In this document: piece after piece, positions 1 through 8,256 of the stretch
Position numbering within the stretch: position 1 is the first letter of the stretch
How the letters are laid out: each line of letters begins with the position of its first letter
Assembly: GCA_963677815.1 (NCBI GenBank)
Contig: OY782499.1
Coordinates: 1,426,001-1,490,000, forward strand
Origin: JAEKNW01 sp963677815
Lineage (GTDB): Bacteria > Cloacimonadota > Cloacimonadia > Cloacimonadales > JAFGVF01
DNA: 64,000 nt
Direction: 5' to 3'
The notes under the pieces: generated by a model
The model's input: only the letters and a program-made list of their open reading frames with translations
Databases searched by the model: none
What the model was told of the DNA's origin: nothing
Translations under genes and position numbers: made by a program

Positions 1-109
1 AAGTGACAACAACATTGCCACTTTGAAAAACCGACTTCAAACCCACTTATAACAACAAAAAATAAGCTTTTTTTATCATTCTAAAAGTGACAGCAAGGTT
101 GCCACTTTG
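1..109 (+). repeat. Left prophage end with two transposase-site dyads
   Basis: Two copies of a 25-bp site start at 1 and 85. Each is an imperfect dyad with arms AAGTGACAAC (or AAGTGACAGC) and GTTGCCACTT around a 3-bp centre; the left arm pair of the outer copy is slightly degenerate. The stretch after the outer copy (GAAAAACCGAC) is also shared with the right end. By analogy with phage Mu attL these are transposase-binding sites; this is inferred from position, symmetry and repetition. Confidence 0.85.
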
Positions 110-128
110 CAAAAGCGTTTTATTTTTA

Positions 129-872
129 CTATAATGGATCTTCAGGTCCTGAAGCATCAGTTCTTTTAAACCACACAATAATCTTATAAGTATCACCAAC
201 AGTCAAACCACCTATATTAATCTTATCTAAATGCTCTTTGGTAATACCAGCATAGTTTTCTATTTGCTTATATATCTTAGTTGTGATAGTATTTTCTTGA
301 GTATAGAAGTCACCTTCATCTTTGAGAATCTGAATAGATAGATCAGTTGATACAGAACCTTCTAAACCCTCAAGAAAACCAGTATAAGTTTTCAAAACAC
401 TCTCACTGATATCTACCGAACTTGCTTCAGCAACATACCTAAAGTTGTACATATACGGCATTTTATTGAATATTTTATATAGAGCGGTATATACTGATGC
501 ATATGATGTGAATCCAAAGGTCCTTAAATCTATTGATATAGAACTAGACTCATGCTTAGTTGAGTTTCCATCTAAATGATCCTTCAAATGATTCAAATTC
601 TTAGTAAACTCACTAGGATTAGAAGTCCCAACAATAGCCAGCAAGAGATTTTCCAAACTACCATTAACCAATGCTTCAGCAATTTGAGAAGCTATTTGGT
701 CAGAAGTATGTCTTCCAGGTGATCCTGATAAATGCTCACTTACAGTATCACCAATCCCTTCATTAGCTTTCATTTTATTATCGATTACATCAAAGTTATT
801 ATTCACATCATTAGCCCATCCAGATGAACCTTCAGCAGGCTTTTTTAGCCTATAATTAGTTGTCTCAGTCAT
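129..872 (-). CDS. Putative tail fibre or receptor-binding protein
   Basis: This 247-aa protein is the last gene of the late operon, which is where host-recognition proteins usually lie. The N-terminus (NYRLKKPAEGSSGWANDVNNN followed by FDVIDNKM) matches the short attachment motif common at the start of phage tail fibres and appendages. The rest has no family I recognise. A GGAGG ribosome site lies 5 bases before the ATG. It follows the 147-aa tail protein by 13 bases and ends 20 bases from the inner left-end site. Tail-fibre assignment is inference from motif and position. Confidence 0.6.
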   Translation of the reverse strand: MTETTNYRLKKPAEGSSGWANDVNNNFDVIDNKMKANEGIGDTVSEHLSGSPGRHTSDQIASQIAEALVNGSLENLLLAIVGTSNPSEFTKNLNHLKDHLDGNSTKHESSSISIDLRTFGFTSYASVYTALYKIFNKMPYMYNFRYVAEASSVDISESVLKTYTGFLEGLEGSVSTDLSIQILKDEGDFYTQENTITTKIYKQIENYAGITKEHLDKINIGGLTVGDTYKIIVWFKRTDASGPEDPL

Positions 873-885
873 ATTAGTCCTCCTG

Positions 886-1329
886 TTAATATCCCCAGCT
901 TAAACCCCATGAATTACCCCAACCAGGAGCTTCATCATAGTTAATAGGAGATAGTTCTTTATATATTGCTTTTAATTCAATTCTTGTTACTTCAGTAAAG
1001 TATCTTAAGTCATCAACTTGACTAGGGAATTTCTCTATAATCACAGGGAATTGCTTCTTACCAGTCTCATCATAATATTCTATATAAAGCTTACCTTCTT
1101 CCATTAGATAGTCCTTAAGCTCGTTGTATTGTGCTGTATTAAGGATAGCATCAACTTTAAAGCTATCTTCATAATAAGGCTCTCTCCTAATCATTAGAGT
1201 AGGATCATAGGCATTAGTCTTATCAATTAAGTACTTTTTATGAGGAGAATAATCTACTTCAGCATGTTCTAAGCTAAGCATAGAAACACTGGAAGCTATT
1301 CTGATAAATCTTACTTCTTTATTATACAT
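886..1329 (-). CDS. Putative distal tail or baseplate protein
   Basis: This is a 147-aa protein with no clear family. It is soluble and mixed alpha/beta in appearance, rich in Tyr and charged residues, with a Gly/Trp-rich tail (GWGNSWGLSWGY). It overlaps the end of the upstream 458-aa tail gene by 8 bases and has a GGAGG ribosome site, so the two are probably translationally coupled. Its position between the large tail-tip protein and the fibre suggests a distal tail or fibre-adaptor role. That role is inferred from gene order only. Confidence 0.5.
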   Translation of the reverse strand: MYNKEVRFIRIASSVSMLSLEHAEVDYSPHKKYLIDKTNAYDPTLMIRREPYYEDSFKVDAILNTAQYNELKDYLMEEGKLYIEYYDETGKKQFPVIIEKFPSQVDDLRYFTEVTRIELKAIYKELSPINYDEAPGWGNSWGLSWGY

Positions 1330-2698
1330 TAGTCCTCCATGCTATTGCCTGGTATTCATCTTTGACATAGTCTCTTTTAAGCTCTGTAAGGAATAACTGC
1401 TCTTCCTTAACTCTTATTATATCAAAGACAGACAGATTATTCTTGTTTATGTTATCTATTTTAAGCTTGTATTTGATTGCTTTATTAGCAATTGAAGTAT
1501 AATAGTCAGTTAAGAGAATTATTAAAGGTTCAGCAGAATTATAGAGAGCATCTAAACAGCTAAAATCAGGCACTATCTGCTTAAAATTTCTTATCTCCTC
1601 GCATTCAGTTACATCACTGGTTAAATCTCCATGATCAGTATTACCCCAGTGGTTTCTTACTATTCTTAAGAAGCCATCAGAAGCTCTTTTGATAATGGTG
1701 AAGTTATGAATTACCAGGAAGCATTTTAAAGCTGTAAGGTACTTTCTATTATCAGATTTTAGGATTAAGGAAGTTGGAAATACCTTGCCTGAAATTGTAA
1801 GAGTTCTGTTATCAGAAGCAACCTTATAAGTAGTTCCATATATCTCAAGGAAGGAATACTCTCTCCTGCCAATCCAGGAAGTGTCTTCATAATGCTCAGG
1901 ATAATCTTCTTTAGCTGTTTCAATAGCATTTCTAGCACTATCAAGAGAAGAGTAATCTCCAATCTTCTCACTCTGGATATCCATATCAATACAGACCTTG
2001 TTTGATATCTCTGCAATAAAGCTTTGCTTAATAAGAGTATAAGAGCCTTCATATTCATTAATAACCCAGTCAATCCTCCTAAATCTAATGATTCTAGCAT
2101 CACTATGAAAAGGAAGAGTATAGCTGTCAAAACCAATATCTGAAGTCCTTTCTAAGCAGGAAGTCTCATAAAAGGAAGCTATCTCATAGAAGGGATAATC
2201 AGTCAGCTCAGTATTATTATAGATAATGTTTTTATCCAGGAAAGTAGAAGATCTATTATATCTTTCAGCTACCTTCTGACTTATCCCACTCATGATAAGA
2301 TCTAAAGACCTATTAGCAGGGAAGTAAACAGCATCTTTTTCCAAACTTAGCAAATATGAATAGGAATAAGCCTTGAATTTAATCACTTTATCTGGATGTT
2401 TGAATCCAAGTCCATCTAGAAGCACAGCACCTCTAAAATCAAGGATATTGCCCCTATAAATCTTAATATCATAGCTACTAATAGCATTTCTAACTTCAAG
2501 TCCATTAACCAGGTTAGTCTTAAGCCAATCATCCAGGATAATCTCAATTTCAACTCTATCAGGTTCCTGGTCAAAGTTGTTATTGATAGCTACCTTCTGA
2601 GGGGAGTATTCAATGTTAACTAAACCAGTATTGAAGTTATAAACCACAGGATTAAAGCCAAATTCAGCAGTAACAAACTCTATTCTATAATCTACCAT
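1322..2698 (-). CDS. Putative tail-tip or baseplate protein
   Basis: This 458-aa protein follows the tape measure gene directly, overlapping it by 7 bases. In siphophages that slot normally holds distal tail (Dit) or tail-associated (Tal/hub) proteins. No catalytic motif is obvious. The start (MVDYRIEFVTAEFGFNPVVY) and beta-rich pattern fit a hub-type protein, and a section near residues 100-170 (FRGAVLLDGLGFKHPDKVIK) resembles baseplate hub folds only loosely. A GAGGAG ribosome site supports the start. Function is inferred from synteny. Confidence 0.5.
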   Translation of the reverse strand: MVDYRIEFVTAEFGFNPVVYNFNTGLVNIEYSPQKVAINNNFDQEPDRVEIEIILDDWLKTNLVNGLEVRNAISSYDIKIYRGNILDFRGAVLLDGLGFKHPDKVIKFKAYSYSYLLSLEKDAVYFPANRSLDLIMSGISQKVAERYNRSSTFLDKNIIYNNTELTDYPFYEIASFYETSCLERTSDIGFDSYTLPFHSDARIIRFRRIDWVINEYEGSYTLIKQSFIAEISNKVCIDMDIQSEKIGDYSSLDSARNAIETAKEDYPEHYEDTSWIGRREYSFLEIYGTTYKVASDNRTLTISGKVFPTSLILKSDNRKYLTALKCFLVIHNFTIIKRASDGFLRIVRNHWGNTDHGDLTSDVTECEEIRNFKQIVPDFSCLDALYNSAEPLIILLTDYYTSIANKAIKYKLKIDNINKNNLSVFDIIRVKEEQLFLTELKRDYVKDEYQAIAWRTNV

Positions 2699-5565
2699 CT
2701 GCTCCTCACAATAGATCCTTCTTCATTCTTTTCATTAAATTTAGCACTATCAGCCTTATCAATCACTTCATTGGCAGAGATGTAGTTATTTACAGTCATA
2801 TTCTTTTCTCTAAACTCTTGTCTTAAAGATCTGATTTCACTGATTAGATCATTTATAAAAGAATTGTTTGAAGATACTAAGCCACCTGTAGCATAAGCAA
2901 AGCTAGGACTTACTGCAGGACCAGGAACATCAGGAATTGACACTCCACTAAAAGCCTTCTTTATGTTTTCTAAAGGAGCATAATTAATGAAGTCAAAGAA
3001 ACCAACACCTAGTTCATCAACTCTCTTACCCTGGGTGATATACTCCTTACCTTCAGCTTCTATTAAGATGCCTCCATTAGCATGAGAAGGTCCTTTTAAT
3101 AAACCTGACAAACCACCATACTTAGCTTTAGGAGTAAATTTTGTTTTCCTAATCTTATCAACCTCAGCAAGACCTAAAGCACCCTGAATACCTGCCATAA
3201 TGATAGATATAGGAGGAGGATAAGAAGCAATAGCCTTGGTTACACCCTCAAAGGTATTCATCCCTGCATTAGCAATAGCCAGAGCTTTACCTATGTTAAA
3301 CATTGATTTAGATTGCCCTTGATAAGCAGTCATTAACCTAGAGCCCATCTCTAAAGTAGAAGCTACACCATTCTTAACAAGTTCTGTTTTAGATTTCTCT
3401 AATTCAACCTGGTGTTTAAATACTTCTGTTTCTAAAGCCTTCTTAGTAGCAGAACCTTCTTTCTCTTTAGTTATAAGCCTGTTAAGATAGTTAATATAAG
3501 CTTCTTCTCTTTTTACAAGCCCGTATTCTCCCTCTTCGAAGCCTTCTTGATAAAGGTTATTAAAAGCATCTTTCCAGATATCTCTAAGGTTAGAACCCCA
3601 GGACATATTTGCCATTCTCATATCATTTAAAGCATTAAGATATTCAGTAGATTGCTCTCCATAAGCTTTTTTTGCAAATTCAGCATAATCACTCAAAGCC
3701 TGCTTTAGCTCATCATAAGTAGCTAATCCCAGCTCTTTTTCTATTCTCAAACGAGCAAGTTTATCTTGGAAGACTTTCTCTTGTTTTGCAGTTTCGTCTG
3801 CTTCAGGTGCATCTTCTGCCTTTTTTGCTTTAGCAATCTCTTCAGCATAGTATTCTTCTATTTGCTTTCTTTTCTCAGCACCCACTTTAAGCTCATCAGC
3901 CTTAGCAAGTTCTTTATCTCTAAGTATTTCAATCTCTTTGATTGCTCTCTCTTTCTCATCTTCAATGGATAACAAGAGATATTTCTCTTCTAAAGCCTGT
4001 CTTTCTAAGAGTTTGCTTTCAGCTTCTTTCCTCATGCTTTCTTTCTCTGTTTCAATTTCTTTCTCTATTTCTTTTATTTTAGTATAAGCTTCTAATTTAG
4101 CATCAATTTCACTCTCAGAAATAGCCTCATAAGTCTCTCTTGCTTGCTTTAATTCTAAGCTTAATTTATCAAGCTTACCCTTATTATAAAGCTCATCAAT
4201 AGCTAATAGCTTATCAGTAAAAGAGCCTTGAGTATTAATTATCAGACTTGTATTCTTTTCAAAGGCAGAAGCATAAAATTTCTGAATATCATCAATCTTC
4301 TTGTGTGAAGTCTCAATATTGTTTTTCAGTTTCTCAATCTTTTCTTCATTATCTGTAATCAAAGCTTCATATTTGGAGATATAAGTCTCATATTTAGATA
4401 AAACAGCATCACCTAAATCACTATCTAAAGCTTCATTATAAGAGTCTTTCCACTCTTTGAGTTTTACCTGGTATTCAGCAATGTTGTCATAGCTTTCTTG
4501 TATGGAAACCTTATCTTTAGCTATCTGTTCAATAAGGTCCTGATTCTCAGCTAATGCCATTTTAGAACCTGCTTCTCTAATCATAGCGTCTCTTGCTAAG
4601 TCAACAGCTTCTACTAAGTCCTGGTATTTAGTTATAGTAGTATCAACCTCTCCAATATAGCCACCAAAGGTATCTTTAAGCTCAACTAAAGTAGATCTAA
4701 AAAGCTCTTTATCAGCATCAGTAGAGTTTGTTACATCACCAAGCACTCTTAACCTGGAAGTCAAAGTTTCAAACCTTAAACTTTGCTCTGCTATTTCTTG
4801 ATTTGCCTTGCTAAGATTGTTACTCTTTCCCATTTGAGCAAAGAAGTCGTTTAACTTGTAAGTAGCTTCTAAAGTCTTTCTAATAAAAGGATCCATTACA
4901 TTAGAAAGCAATCTTCCCATTTCTTCTTTCAAGTCTCCAATAGCATTGGCAGATTGCAGTCTTGTATCAGCTAAAGCTCTGGCAGTCCCTTGATAATCTT
5001 GAGCTAGTTTTTCTACTAAGTAGCTCACACCTTCTTGTTTAAGTCTTGCTTTATCAAGCTCTATACCATATCTGCTTAGCATATCAGTATTACCATTAAC
5101 AGCTCTACCCATAAGATCAAAAGCTGAAGAGATAGACATCCCAGTAGAAGCATTAGCATCAGCAAAGTCTAATAATAAGGGAGTTAATTGTTTAACCTCT
5201 TCACTTGTAAGCTTATAAGTAGTAGAGAGTTTAGCCATTAAAGGCAGAGTTTGCTCATCTCCATAGTTAGTTACTTTCTGAATAGCACTAGCAAATTTCT
5301 GCATCTCTGCAGTCTGTTCTTTAAAAGCAAGAGTAACAAGCCTGTTTGCTTTCTCTTGTTCTAAATGAGCATCTAACAAACCCTTTATACCATTATAAAG
5401 CCCCGTAACTGCAGATTTAACAGCATAAAAGGCTACACCACCCTTAACACCAAAATCTACTATCTTATTAACCAGGTTCTTAGATGTTCCTTCTAACTGA
5501 TTTAAAGATGCTTGAGCCTGGTCACCATCAACAACCACTTTTAATACTAATCTTTGCTGTTTCAT
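2692..5565 (-). CDS. Phage tail tape measure protein
   Basis: At 957 aa this is the longest phage gene. It sits directly after the tail chaperone frameshift pair, which is the diagnostic tape-measure position. Residues about 340-620 are strongly coiled-coil, rich in Glu, Lys, Leu and Ala. Small-residue hydrophobic stretches occur near residues 38-60 and about 760-810 (GKALAIANAGMNTFEG and nearby), as is common in tape measure proteins. The ATG overlaps the stop of the -1 frame chaperone extension (ATGA), indicating coupled translation. A GGAG site precedes the start. It should set tail length during assembly. Confidence 0.88.
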   Translation of the reverse strand: MKQQRLVLKVVVDGDQAQASLNQLEGTSKNLVNKIVDFGVKGGVAFYAVKSAVTGLYNGIKGLLDAHLEQEKANRLVTLAFKEQTAEMQKFASAIQKVTNYGDEQTLPLMAKLSTTYKLTSEEVKQLTPLLLDFADANASTGMSISSAFDLMGRAVNGNTDMLSRYGIELDKARLKQEGVSYLVEKLAQDYQGTARALADTRLQSANAIGDLKEEMGRLLSNVMDPFIRKTLEATYKLNDFFAQMGKSNNLSKANQEIAEQSLRFETLTSRLRVLGDVTNSTDADKELFRSTLVELKDTFGGYIGEVDTTITKYQDLVEAVDLARDAMIREAGSKMALAENQDLIEQIAKDKVSIQESYDNIAEYQVKLKEWKDSYNEALDSDLGDAVLSKYETYISKYEALITDNEEKIEKLKNNIETSHKKIDDIQKFYASAFEKNTSLIINTQGSFTDKLLAIDELYNKGKLDKLSLELKQARETYEAISESEIDAKLEAYTKIKEIEKEIETEKESMRKEAESKLLERQALEEKYLLLSIEDEKERAIKEIEILRDKELAKADELKVGAEKRKQIEEYYAEEIAKAKKAEDAPEADETAKQEKVFQDKLARLRIEKELGLATYDELKQALSDYAEFAKKAYGEQSTEYLNALNDMRMANMSWGSNLRDIWKDAFNNLYQEGFEEGEYGLVKREEAYINYLNRLITKEKEGSATKKALETEVFKHQVELEKSKTELVKNGVASTLEMGSRLMTAYQGQSKSMFNIGKALAIANAGMNTFEGVTKAIASYPPPISIIMAGIQGALGLAEVDKIRKTKFTPKAKYGGLSGLLKGPSHANGGILIEAEGKEYITQGKRVDELGVGFFDFINYAPLENIKKAFSGVSIPDVPGPAVSPSFAYATGGLVSSNNSFINDLISEIRSLRQEFREKNMTVNNYISANEVIDKADSAKFNEKNEEGSIVRSRW

Positions 5566-5983
5566 CTCTTAGTCTCCGAATTAACCTTGTTTATGTAATA
5601 GTATGCTTCATCAATACTTATCTCATTACAGTTTAAGCCTAACATACTTAATGATAAGTAATAATCTCTAAAGATGTTATGCTTATGACTTATGCTTTTC
5701 TTAGACCCAGAAAAGCACCTAAGCCTGCTCCACAAGTGGTAAAAAAAGAATTCGCAATCTCTGCCACCTCAGATAGTTTCATATCTTCAAAAGATGTGGT
5801 GTTGTCATGAGTAATAACCTGCATAAACTCAACTAACTTGTCTTCTGCTAGTAATTTATCCAAGAGTTTAACTGCATCTATTTCTAAGTCTCCTGATATC
5901 CCAGTTAACAAAAACTCTAAATCACACTCTTTCAAAATATCCCAAGCTCTTTTTAATGTATTTATATCATCATATACCTTCAT
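5562..5983 (-). CDS. Predicted -1 frameshift product, tail assembly chaperone gpG-T
   Basis: If ribosomes slip back one base on the T7 heptamer at 5741-5747, translation leaves the short form after residue 81. It then continues for 59 residues in the -1 frame without a stop. The first -1 codons read FFYHLWSRLRCFSG and the product ends in KVNSETKR. Its TGA overlaps the tape measure ATG at 5562-5565. Total length is about 140 aa. The 125-bp gap before the tape measure gene has no other ORF, so the extension accounts for it. Extended chaperones of this kind are known in lambda-like siphophages; use of this site is a prediction. Confidence 0.72.
5690..5983 (-). CDS. Tail assembly chaperone, short form (gpG-like)
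   Basis: This 97-aa acidic, helical protein lies immediately before the tape measure gene, the usual site of the lambda gpG-type chaperone. The reading frame contains a run of seven T (5741-5747, minus strand) phased as T-TTT-TTT at codons 79-81. That is a canonical -1 slippery heptamer close to the 3' end. The downstream -1 frame is open to the tape measure start, which is the expected arrangement. A GGAGG ribosome site precedes the ATG. There is no sequence similarity I can name; the call rests on position and on the frameshift architecture. Confidence 0.75.
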   Translation of the reverse strand: MKVYDDINTLKRAWDILKECDLEFLLTGISGDLEIDAVKLLDKLLAEDKLVEFMQVITHDNTTSFEDMKLSEVAEIANSFFTTCGAGLGAFLGLRKA

Positions 5984-5997
5984 GCTTTCCTCCTAAA

Positions 5998-6118
5998 ATT
6001 ACTGGGAACGCCGACATTCCTGTCGGCATTATCTCCTAAATTCCCCTCTGTGGAGGGGTGTCAGTGTATTTCACTGACGGGGTGGTCTCTTTATAAAAGG
6101 CAGACCGCAGTCTGCCCT
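5998..6118. repeat. Cluster of three different palindromic repeats
   Basis: Three hairpins follow one another between the chaperone and methylase genes. The first is an ACTGGGA element with stem GCCGACA/TGTCGGC. The second is a CCCCTCTGTGGAGGGGTG element with a second stem GTCAGTG/CACTGAC. The third has stem AAGGCAGAC/GTCTGCC. The first two families recur throughout the prophage. Confidence 0.85.
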
Positions 6119-6121
6119 TGC

Positions 6122-6909
6122 TTAATAGTTCTTTATCAGAATCTCTGTCTTTGGTATTGTTTTCCCTGATAGAGAATAAAGTGTTTCAGCCTCCTGGATA
6201 TCATAACCTTTGTATAATTCTCTTACTTTAGGATGATCATTATAAGAGAGTAACCATTTGCCTTTTACCTTGCCCAGAAGCTCTCTGAGTTCCTTATGCT
6301 GAGTAAAAACATCAATGCTATCTCTATCATAAACATCCTCTTTCTCATAGTAAGGAGGATCTACATAAAAGAAGGTAAATTCTCTGTCATACTTAGTAAT
6401 TAACTTCTCAAAGCTAAGGTTATCTATTACCACATTAGCCAGCCTTTTAGAAACTTTCTCAACTTTATCCTTATTAAATAGAGGGATAATGTTAGAACCA
6501 CCTCTTAAAGCAAATGAACGAGATAATCCACCAAAAGAACAAGATAGCTTGTAATAAAAGAATACAGCTCTCTCTAAGTCTGTTCTTGGTTTCATTTCAA
6601 TCATTTCTTTAAAAAGTTCTCTGGAAGCCATGTATTGTTCTAACTCCTTATGAAAAGCATCTGGGTGGTATTTGATATATCTCCAGAAGTTTATTAAATC
6701 ACCATTAATATCATTAAATATCTCTCGGTAATTCGGTTTATTCTCTATTTTCCAATCTTTCGCATCATTGCTTTTAGCAAATAAAATCCAACCTGCTCCA
6801 CCAAATGGCTCACAGTACCAATTATGTTTTGGGATAAGTGGAATGATCCTTTTTCTTAAAAGTCTCTTTCCACCTACCCAACCTATTATACTACTCTCAA
6901 ATGTTTCAT
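6122..6909 (-). pseudogene. D12-class DNA adenine methylase (Dam-like), frameshifted at the start codon
   Basis: The reading frame from 6910 down to 6122 encodes a nearly complete Dam-family N6-adenine methyltransferase. Motif I is IGWVGGKRLL, followed by YCEPFGGAGWILFA, and the catalytic DPPY lies within FFYVDPPYYEKEDVYD. The first in-frame ATG is only at 6631, after motif I, so that start would give a non-functional fragment. An ATG with a good AGGAGA ribosome site lies at 6907-6909 but is one base out of frame. Adding one G after this ATG would give METFESSIIGWVGGK. So either the gene lost one base at codon 2, the sequence has an error, or initiation is unusual. In phages such enzymes usually protect DNA from host restriction. 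Confidence 0.75.
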
Positions 6910-6914
6910 TTCTC

Positions 6915-6972
6915 CTATAATTCCCCTCGTAGGGGCGTATTGCATACGCCCTTTCACTGACGGGGTGGTTTC
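6915..6972. repeat. Variant palindromic repeat upstream of the methylase
   Basis: This is a relative of the CCCCTCTGTGGAGGGG family in which the inner stem is replaced by GGGCGTAT/ATACGCCC. It ends with the same TTCACTGACGGGGTGGTT block. It lies between the TM protein gene and the methylase start and borders the methylase ribosome site. Confidence 0.75.
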
Positions 6973-6979
6973 TTTCCCT

Positions 6980-7384
6980 CTAAAACAGCTTCTTAGCTAA
7001 TCCTTGAGCAAGTCCAGTCATAGCCGTTCGACCTAAGCCAGTAGCTAAGTTTTTCAGCCAACCTGAACCATCTTGCTCTCCTGCTTTCCTAGCAGGTTCT
7101 GTCACAATATCATATACTTTCTGCACTGGATTATCAGTTGCTAGTTTCTTAGCTAATTTAGCCATTTCAGCAGAAGGAATATTTTTTATATCCTTCTCGA
7201 TTTGTGATGCTGGATGCTCATACCTGGAAGCACCTAGTATCGCTTCTATAACTCTTTGCACAGTAGGAAGTACGCTATCGATAGAAAGCATTTTCTTTCT
7301 GATCAAATAAACTACTCCTATAATTATCATTGTTACTACCACACTTATTGCAGATACTACTGCAGGATGATTTAGTAAATCCAC
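6980..7384 (-). CDS. Small membrane-anchored phage protein, possible holin-related
   Basis: This 134-aa protein has one clear N-terminal transmembrane segment (residues about 9-28, AISVVVTMIIIGVVYLI) followed by a basic, soluble region of about 100 residues with a Gly/Ala-rich C-terminus. It lies next to another small TM protein. Such pairs often form holin or accessory lysis cassettes, but the endolysin gene is about 6 kb away at 13,059. I do not recognise the family. Lysis function is a guess from size, topology and pairing. Confidence 0.45.
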   Translation of the reverse strand: MDLLNHPAVVSAISVVVTMIIIGVVYLIRKKMLSIDSVLPTVQRVIEAILGASRYEHPASQIEKDIKNIPSAEMAKLAKKLATDNPVQKVYDIVTEPARKAGEQDGSGWLKNLATGLGRTAMTGLAQGLAKKLF

Positions 7385-7394
7385 TCTTTCCTCC

Positions 7395-7447
7395 TTCTAA
7401 TTCCCCTCTGTGGAGGGGTGTCGGTGTATTTCACTGACGGGGTGGTT
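7395..7447. repeat. Palindromic repeat, CCCCTCTGTGGAGGGG family
   Basis: This standard member of the family has an outer stem CCCCTC/GAGGGG and an inner stem CAGTGA-like around TGTATT, ending in GACGGGGTGGTT. It lies between the two small membrane-protein genes. Confidence 0.85.
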
Positions 7448-7489
7448 ATTCTCTCCATCTCTCCCTCTCTCAGTCTCTTTTTCAGGGTT

Positions 7490-7687
7490 CTACCCTCCTA
7501 TTATCGGTTTCAAAACACTGGCTATCATTACTCCAGCCATTAACCCATTCAACCAGATGACTATATTTAGCTTAGTTTCCACTCTGCTTAATCTCTCTAA
7601 TATCCCAGGTCTTCCATTACCATCTAACTTCTTATTAATACTCTTTATATCTTCTTCCATATTCTTATGTTGCTCACATACTCCCAT
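7490..7687 (-). CDS. Small TM protein, XhlA/holin-accessory-like
   Basis: About 65 aa. A charged N-terminal half with heptad-like spacing (MEEDIKSINKKLDGNGRPG, then ILERLSRVETKLN) leads into one C-terminal transmembrane helix (VIWLNGLMAGVMIASVLKPII). This coil-then-TM plan resembles the haemolysin XhlA family found in phage lysis cassettes. I chose the ATG at 7687 because AGAGG lies before it; a GTG two codons earlier would add two residues. Function is not proven by the sequence. Confidence 0.5.
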   Translation of the reverse strand: MGVCEQHKNMEEDIKSINKKLDGNGRPGILERLSRVETKLNIVIWLNGLMAGVMIASVLKPIIGG

Positions 7688-7702
7688 AACCACCTCTAAT
7701 CT

Positions 7703-8245
7703 TTAGACAGCAGTTTCAGGGATACCATCTATGATAAAATACTTATCCTTGGTAGGACCTGAGAATTCAGTGCTTATAGTAGCTGTATATAAGCCATTAA
7801 ACTCATTACTTCTCTCATAGCTCCATCTCATTCCATTGAAGATTAAACAGCTTGCTTTATCAGCTGACCATAAAGCAATAGTCCTAATTGCTTTGTTTAA
7901 CTGTGTTTCAAGCCAGTCTTTTCTAGCCTGATTAAGACCTATCAAAGTCAATTCCATAGTATTAGATCTCTTACCTTCAATTAAGAAATTAGTTGTTTTA
8001 AACTTAGTTACCTTAGATTCCTCTTTACCAGGATTCTCTCCGAGGTCAGAAATCTCATCAAAAGCAGAGTTTAAAAAACCTTCAAACTCTCTTTGATTTA
8101 ACAATACTTCAGGAGGTATGGCTTCAATAGCTTCAAAAGCACCATTTCCTAACCAACAAGTACCATGATTAAAAACAGCTATCTGATCATGAAAATTTGT
8201 TACTGTTCTATCTAAACTAGGTTTTGTAGGTATTCCACCAGCCAT
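7703..8245 (-). CDS. Putative major tail tube protein
   Basis: This 180-aa soluble protein lies between the capsid gene and the tail chaperones, where siphophages encode the tail tube. The pattern is beta-rich with several alternating hydrophobic strands (for example FNGLYTATISTEFSGP), compatible with a tube-type fold. AAGGAGG lies before the ATG, a strong ribosome site as expected for a highly expressed structural gene. There is no direct motif, so the call relies on size and gene order. Confidence 0.55.
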   Translation of the reverse strand: MAGGIPTKPSLDRTVTNFHDQIAVFNHGTCWLGNGAFEAIEAIPPEVLLNQREFEGFLNSAFDEISDLGENPGKEESKVTKFKTTNFLIEGKRSNTMELTLIGLNQARKDWLETQLNKAIRTIALWSADKASCLIFNGMRWSYERSNEFNGLYTATISTEFSGPTKDKYFIIDGIPETAV

Positions 8246-8256
8246 GATCTACCTCC

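Noticed and set aside
5690..5725. Frameshift at the A-rich CTAAGAAAAGC near the end of the tail chaperone
   Set aside because: The T7 heptamer at 5741-5747 is a much better slippery site in the correct phase, and the -1 frame is open from it.
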